Part shown: piece after piece, positions 59,795 to 64,000 of the stretch
Numbering within the stretch: position 1 is the first letter of the stretch
Layout of the letters: the number at the start of each line of letters is the position of its first letter
DNA from: CAKAHY01 sp963522175
GTDB taxonomy: Bacteria > Bacillota > Clostridia > Lachnospirales > Lachnospiraceae
Assembly (NCBI GenBank): GCA_963522175.1
Contig: CAUQXC010000001.1
Span: forward strand, 372,001-436,000
Length of the DNA stretch: 64,000 bases
Direction: 5' to 3'
The notes under the pieces: generated by a model
Seen by the model: only the letters and a program-made list of their open reading frames with translations
Databases searched by the model: none
Told to the model about the DNA's origin: nothing
Program-made: the position numbers and the translations under genes

Positions 59795-60448
59795 ATGTCA
59801 CGAAATAAATATCCCGAGCGTACTGTTGAAAGAATTCTTAAAACCTCGTATCTGCTTTTTACAAAAAAGGGCTACGACAACGTTTCCATACAGGATATAG
59901 TCGATGAACTTGGTGATGTCACAAAAGGCGCTATTTATCACCATTTTAAGTCCAAGGACGATATTCTTGCCGAAATTTTTCACATACTATGTGAAGAATA
60001 CAGCCTTGAAAGACTTCTGCAAAAACATCCCGACTTAAACGCCCTTGAAAAAGTAAAAGCAAGTTTTAAAGATACTTTTAACGACAAGGAAACCTTAAAG
60101 ATAAATTTGGAGACCATACCCCTTATTCACAATCCTCATTTCTTTACAAGCTCGGTAAAGACTGTACTGAAAAGCTTTTCCCCTCAACTGGAAGTGTTGA
60201 TACAACAGGGAATAGAAGACGGCTCCATGAGCGTTAATCCGGAATATGTAAAAGAAACGGCGGAGGTGTTCAGCCTGCTTACAAGAATCTGGATTTTACC
60301 TACACTCATAGACAACAGTAAGGAAGAGGCTTTCAAAAAAATAGATATGATCAAAATCGTTCTTGACGGTATAGGTATTCCTGTTTTTGATGACGAAATA
60401 CTTGAAATGGCAAAAAGATATATACAAAAATTTTACCTCCCCGGATAA
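59795..60448 (+). CDS. TetR/AcrR-family repressor
   Basis: 217 residues from the ATG at 59795 (TTTGGAGGAAAT upstream); the frame extends further 5' but would cross the promoter. N-terminal DNA-binding helices TVERILKTSYLLFTKKGYDNVSIQDIVDELGDVTKGAIYHHFKSKDDIL; the C-terminal 150 residues form the ligand-binding, dimerising domain. First gene of the operon with an ABC efflux system, 21 bases before the ATPase gene, and probably represses its own operon until an exported compound binds. Confidence 0.92.
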   Translation: MSRNKYPERTVERILKTSYLLFTKKGYDNVSIQDIVDELGDVTKGAIYHHFKSKDDILAEIFHILCEEYSLERLLQKHPDLNALEKVKASFKDTFNDKETLKINLETIPLIHNPHFFTSSVKTVLKSFSPQLEVLIQQGIEDGSMSVNPEYVKETAEVFSLLTRIWILPTLIDNSKEEAFKKIDMIKIVLDGIGIPVFDDEILEMAKRYIQKFYLPG

Positions 60449-60469
60449 ATACCGGTGAAAGGAATTGCT

Positions 60470-61174
60470 ATGGAAAAACTTATAACAGCCAAAAATATAC
60501 ATAAGGAATTTTTTCTCGGAGAAGTAAGCGTAAAGGCGCTTGATGATGTAAGCTTCGATGTCTATAAGGGCGAACTTGTAGTTATTCTCGGGCCTTCGGG
60601 CTCCGGAAAATCTACCCTCTTAAACATATTGGGCGGAATAGAAACCGTGAGTTCCGGGCATATAAGCTACAACGGTATAGATTTAAGCGATATGAGCGAA
60701 AGTGAGCTTACCTCCTTCAGACGTTCAAATATAGGCTTTATCTTCCAGTTTTATAATCTTATGCCCAACTTGAACGCTCTTGAAAATGTAGAGCTTGCAG
60801 CGGATCTGTCTCCAAATCCTCTAAATCCCAAGGAACTTCTTACTCAAGTGGGCTTATGGGACAGAAGGGATCACTACCCCGGAAAAATGAGCGGCGGTCA
60901 ACAGCAAAGAGTGGCTATTGCAAGAGCCATTTGCAAAAACCCCGATTTACTGCTGTGTGATGAACCGACAGGCGCTCTTGATATATCGACAGGTGTGCAA
61001 ATACTTAAGATACTTGTGGACTTCAATAAAAAGTACAACAAAACCATTATGATAATAACTCATAATGAAAATGTTGCAAAAATCGCAAACAGGGTATTTT
61101 ATCTTAAAGACGGCAAAATCAGGAAAATAGTGGAAAATGAACATCCTGTAAGCCCGGATGAGGTGGTTTGGTAA
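60470..61174 (+). CDS. ABC transporter ATP-binding protein, MacB/LolD type
   Basis: 234 residues from the ATG at 60470 (AAAGGA upstream). Complete ATPase: Walker A LGPSGSGKSTLL, Q-loop FIFQFYNLMPNL, signature MSGGQQQRVAIARAI, Walker B LLLCDEPTGALD and the switch His in MIITHN. Powers the FtsX-type permease that follows; its TAA overlaps the ATG of that gene. Systems of this kind export peptides, antibiotics or lipids. Confidence 0.94.
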   Translation: MEKLITAKNIHKEFFLGEVSVKALDDVSFDVYKGELVVILGPSGSGKSTLLNILGGIETVSSGHISYNGIDLSDMSESELTSFRRSNIGFIFQFYNLMPNLNALENVELAADLSPNPLNPKELLTQVGLWDRRDHYPGKMSGGQQQRVAIARAICKNPDLLLCDEPTGALDISTGVQILKILVDFNKKYNKTIMIITHNENVAKIANRVFYLKDGKIRKIVENEHPVSPDEVVW

Positions 61175-63525
61175 TGAAATATTTTATGAGAAATTTGTTC
61201 AGATCCGCCAAAAAAAATTGGGGCACCTATGTGGGAGCAACCCTGATAATGGCTTTGGGTATCTTTGCTTTCGTTTCTATGAACGACACTTTTATCAACC
61301 TGCAAGCTCAGGTATCCGTCTATTATAAAGAAAATAATATGGCTGATGCTTTTTCCGATGTTATCTCTATGCCTAAGGAAAAGCTCAAGGAATTCGAGTC
61401 CCTCCCCGGCATTAAAAAAGCTTCGGGGCTTCTGTCCGCAGACCTTAGAGTAAGCTCCGAAAACATCACCAATATAGCAAGTCTGCATGTTTTGGCTTAT
61501 GACCCTTCATCTACACTTAATAAGCTCTTACTGAAACCGGACACGATACCGGACAATGAGCAGATATTTATAGGTGCAAAGATGATGAAAACCAGAAAGC
61601 TTAAAAAAGGCGACAAAGTAAGCCTGATAACTAACGGAGAAAGCTATGATTTTATTATAGCCGGAGCGGCATCCGCACCCAATTACATATACGCCATTCC
61701 GCCAAGCGGAGCCTTAATCTCGGACGGAAGCGATTATGACATAGCTGTAATAAATTCCGATAAACTTGCAAAAATACTGGGCAGAGAAAACACCGTAAAT
61801 GAGGTAAGCTTTGAGCTTGAAAAAGACTATAGCTACGAACAGGTACGCTACAGCTTGAGCGAAAGTTTACAGGAATACGGCTTAAAAAATCTCACAAACA
61901 AACAAAAACAAAGCAGCTACAATATGGTGGACGGAGAGCTTAAACAGCTGACCGGTACAGGAACCATATTACCGACAATATTTATGAGCATGTCGGTATT
62001 TATGTTATACACCGTTTTAAAGAAAATGATAGACAATGACAGAAGCCTTATCGGAACGATGAAAGCTATGGGACTTAAAAGCTCCGAGCTTATAGGTGCA
62101 TACCTTATACAAGCCGTCATCATAAGTTCCGTCGGCGCTCTACTAGGCTCCGTACTTGCAAAACCTTTCGGAATTTACATGTTCAGCGAATACGCCGGAT
62201 TTTTCTCCTTGCCTTCGACCAACTATATAGACCCCGTTTCCACTAAGCTTAAAGGTCTTTTTATCGCCACTCTTGTAAGTATATTTGCTGTGCTTTTCGG
62301 CGTTGGCGGCATAGCGAAAATTCAAGCGGCTGAAGCCATGAGACCCGCTACTCCGAATACCGGATATAGGTTTTCTCTCTTAGACGGCATAATTAAAAAC
62401 TTGAATGTTATGAATAAAATGGGAATACGTTCCATCTTGAGAAGCCCGTTCAGAACATTCTTTATTGCATTTGCCATCGCCTTTCCGTTCTCGCTTTCCT
62501 GCGCTCTCGGGGCTTCGCAAAACGCAATAAATAAAATATTCATAGGCTACTTTGACGATATAGCAAAATATGATGTTAAAATCACACTCGAAAACTATTC
62601 CTCTCTTAACAAACTGCTTAATTCCTTAAATACTATAGAAGGTATAGGGGAAAGTGAGGTGATTTCGGAAATACCGATTACAATTAAATCCGAAAATCAC
62701 AGTAAGCTTACCCTGCTGTCGGGTATGAATCGCAACTCGGATTTATATAAAATAAGTGATATTGATAATGTGTTCTATGAACCGCCGACCTACGGACTTA
62801 TACTCAATAGCAGAATAGCCAAGGACTTAAACGTAAAAGAAGGGGACAATATCGAAATCAGTACAAGCTACTCCCCCAATTATAAGAGTATCGTTCCCGT
62901 AAGCAAGGTGATTTCAGAGGCGTTCGGAAGCGGCTGTTATGCCGATATACAAAGTCTTAATCAATATCTGCCTGTGTCGGACTTCTCAAACACCGTGATT
63001 TTTAACACTCAGAGAGGTTCTGAAGAAAGCATAAAAAAACTGCTTACCGACGACACCTCCGCCGTTACCTCATTTGCGAGTCGGAAGGATACCCTGAAAA
63101 TTTATGAAAGCCGTATGCAAAGTTCAAAATTCATGATGCAAATGTTCATATACCTTACACTTTTTTCAGGGGTAATTCTCATATACAATATCTCATTGAT
63201 AAGTATAAGAGAAAGAAAAACCGAATTCGCAACCATGAAAATAATGGGAATTTCGACCACGGAGTTAAAACGGATGATTTTTACGGAACAGGTAGTTTAT
63301 CTAATATCAGGGCTTATTTTAAGTATTCCTTTGGTAAAGCTTTTTAAATGGATTCTTGAGAATTTATTGGTTTCCGAGTCCTTCACCTTGAAATTACATA
63401 TAGGTCTTTCCGAATATCTAAGTTCCTTTGTATTTTGTGTACTTATGCTTTATATATCGGGAAGAGCAATACTTAAAACAATAGGAAAAATCAACCCTAA
63501 CGATAGTTTAAAAGAAAGAGGTTAG
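61174..63525 (+). CDS. FtsX/MacB-type ABC permease
   Basis: 783 residues from the ATG at 61174, one base into the ATPase stop (TAATG). Two copies of the FtsX membrane unit: the first around 265-385 (MSMSVFMLYTVLKKMIDNDRSLIGTMKAMGLKSSEL), the second at the C-terminus (LISIRERKTEFATMKIMGISTTELKRMIF). Large extracellular domains lie between residues 45-260 and 440-650. Works with the ATPase and the HlyD-type adaptor downstream as a tripartite-like exporter in a Gram-positive envelope. Confidence 0.92.
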   Translation: MKYFMRNLFRSAKKNWGTYVGATLIMALGIFAFVSMNDTFINLQAQVSVYYKENNMADAFSDVISMPKEKLKEFESLPGIKKASGLLSADLRVSSENITNIASLHVLAYDPSSTLNKLLLKPDTIPDNEQIFIGAKMMKTRKLKKGDKVSLITNGESYDFIIAGAASAPNYIYAIPPSGALISDGSDYDIAVINSDKLAKILGRENTVNEVSFELEKDYSYEQVRYSLSESLQEYGLKNLTNKQKQSSYNMVDGELKQLTGTGTILPTIFMSMSVFMLYTVLKKMIDNDRSLIGTMKAMGLKSSELIGAYLIQAVIISSVGALLGSVLAKPFGIYMFSEYAGFFSLPSTNYIDPVSTKLKGLFIATLVSIFAVLFGVGGIAKIQAAEAMRPATPNTGYRFSLLDGIIKNLNVMNKMGIRSILRSPFRTFFIAFAIAFPFSLSCALGASQNAINKIFIGYFDDIAKYDVKITLENYSSLNKLLNSLNTIEGIGESEVISEIPITIKSENHSKLTLLSGMNRNSDLYKISDIDNVFYEPPTYGLILNSRIAKDLNVKEGDNIEISTSYSPNYKSIVPVSKVISEAFGSGCYADIQSLNQYLPVSDFSNTVIFNTQRGSEESIKKLLTDDTSAVTSFASRKDTLKIYESRMQSSKFMMQMFIYLTLFSGVILIYNISLISIRERKTEFATMKIMGISTTELKRMIFTEQVVYLISGLILSIPLVKLFKWILENLLVSESFTLKLHIGLSEYLSSFVFCVLMLYISGRAILKTIGKINPNDSLKERG

Positions 63526-63527
63526 CT

Positions 63528-64000
63528 ATGAGCATAAAAAAAGGCTTGCCCATACTTTTTAAGGGCAAAAACAAATATATTTTTATTTCCCTTCTTGTCA
63601 TCGTCATACTTGCAGTCGTTATAATCGTTAATCTTAATAAGGCTTTGGAGGTAAACGTTTATACGGTAAGCCCCGGCAGTGTAAATGACACATACAAGGA
63701 AAATGCCGTCGTAAGCTTCGGAAACAAGTACCATATTCTTTCAAAGGTATCCGGAAGTATACAGGAGGTTCTTGCAGACGAAAACTCTTCGGTAAAAAAA
63801 GGAGATGTTCTTGTAAAAATAGACAGCAGAGATCTTGAATACCAAAAACAGCTCAGACAAAGCAGTCTGGATTCCTATATAGCGAAAAAAGAAGAAAGCG
63901 ATATAGGTAAGCTTATGGCAACATCACCTATTGAATACATTAAAGGCTTAAATACAAGCCTTGAATCGGCAAGAGCGGCTTATAGTGTTGCACAGACGGA
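63528..64000 (+). CDS. HlyD-family efflux adaptor protein (3' end outside window)
   Basis: The frame from ATG at 63528 stays open to the right edge (157 residues). It has a short cytoplasmic start (MSIKKGLPILFKGKNKY), one membrane segment (IFISLLVIVILAVVIIVNL) and then the beginning of the biotinyl-lipoyl-like hairpin domain, KVSGSIQEVLADENSSVKKGDVLVKIDSRDLEYQKQ, as in membrane fusion proteins of MacA type. It begins two bases behind the permease stop and completes the exporter operon. Confidence 0.88.
   Translation, partial: MSIKKGLPILFKGKNKYIFISLLVIVILAVVIIVNLNKALEVNVYTVSPGSVNDTYKENAVVSFGNKYHILSKVSGSIQEVLADENSSVKKGDVLVKIDSRDLEYQKQLRQSSLDSYIAKKEESDIGKLMATSPIEYIKGLNTSLESARAAYSVAQT

Overview
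The window looks like a chromosomal segment of a low-GC, anaerobic, Gram-positive Clostridia-type bacterium. The evidence is strong AGGAGG ribosome-binding sites, frequent ATG/TTG/GTG starts, lipoprotein-anchored ABC solute receptors, ECF-type folate uptake, an AdoMet lipoyl synthase, a CooS-type carbon monoxide dehydrogenase, formate-tetrahydrofolate ligase, a two-subunit (PA/PB) glycine decarboxylase and a cell-wall protein with choline-binding-type repeats. I cannot name the species. I saw no rRNA, tRNA, CRISPR array or intact insertion sequence.

Layout. (1) 1-6250: a carbohydrate locus on the minus strand with a lipoprotein receptor, two permeases, a GH2 beta-galactosidase cut by the window edge, and an AraC-type regulator. 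(2) 6270-15140: an AT-rich accessory island. It holds a frameshifted low-molecular-weight phosphatase, a 770-bp non-coding stretch full of stem-loops, a stand-alone SIR2-domain protein, a Fic protein lacking a key arginine, relics of a second Fic gene and of an XRE regulator, an AAA_14/DUF4143 ATPase, and small cargo genes of which several are broken by one-base changes in poly-A tracts. (3) 15150-21900: a second sugar locus with a ROK repressor, a cytoplasmic DUF4838-type glycosidase and a divergent CUT1 ABC transporter. (4) 22000-26900: a polar amino-acid receptor and permease without an ATPase, an iron alcohol dehydrogenase, an MgtC-like protein and a CPA2 antiporter. (5) 27050-36260: one long operon, gcvT-gcvH-gcvPA-gcvPB-lpdA-fhs-fchA-folD, which takes glycine to CO2, NH3 and methylene-THF and links that to formate and ATP. 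(6) 36278-41490: folT-folC-lplA-lipoyl domain-lipA-lplA, transcribed behind what I read as a THF-I riboswitch; it supplies the folate carrier and the lipoylation machinery that region 5 needs. (7) 41720-50000: a secreted repeat protein, a housekeeping block (two phosphoesterases, an rRNA-type methyltransferase, the ITPase RdgB), a nitroreductase, a lone oligopeptide-type permease with a decayed ATPase relic, and a membrane-anchored protein. (8) 49336-54470: GH31 glycosidase, NSS-type symporter and CooS with a His-rich N-terminal extension. (9) 54500-59650: hemolysin-III-type protein, aldehyde dehydrogenase, beta-helix lipoprotein and YgjP-like metalloprotease. (10) 59680-64000: a TetR-controlled ABC efflux system (ATPase, FtsX-type permease and the start of an HlyD-type adaptor).

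The most unusual points are the THF riboswitch in front of lipoate genes, the free-standing lipoyl domain, the structured leaders of gcvT and cooS, an AGGAGG-hairpin-ATG arrangement at 22005-22041, the His-rich CooS, and an accessory island in which all three homopolymer frameshifts that I found are concentrated.
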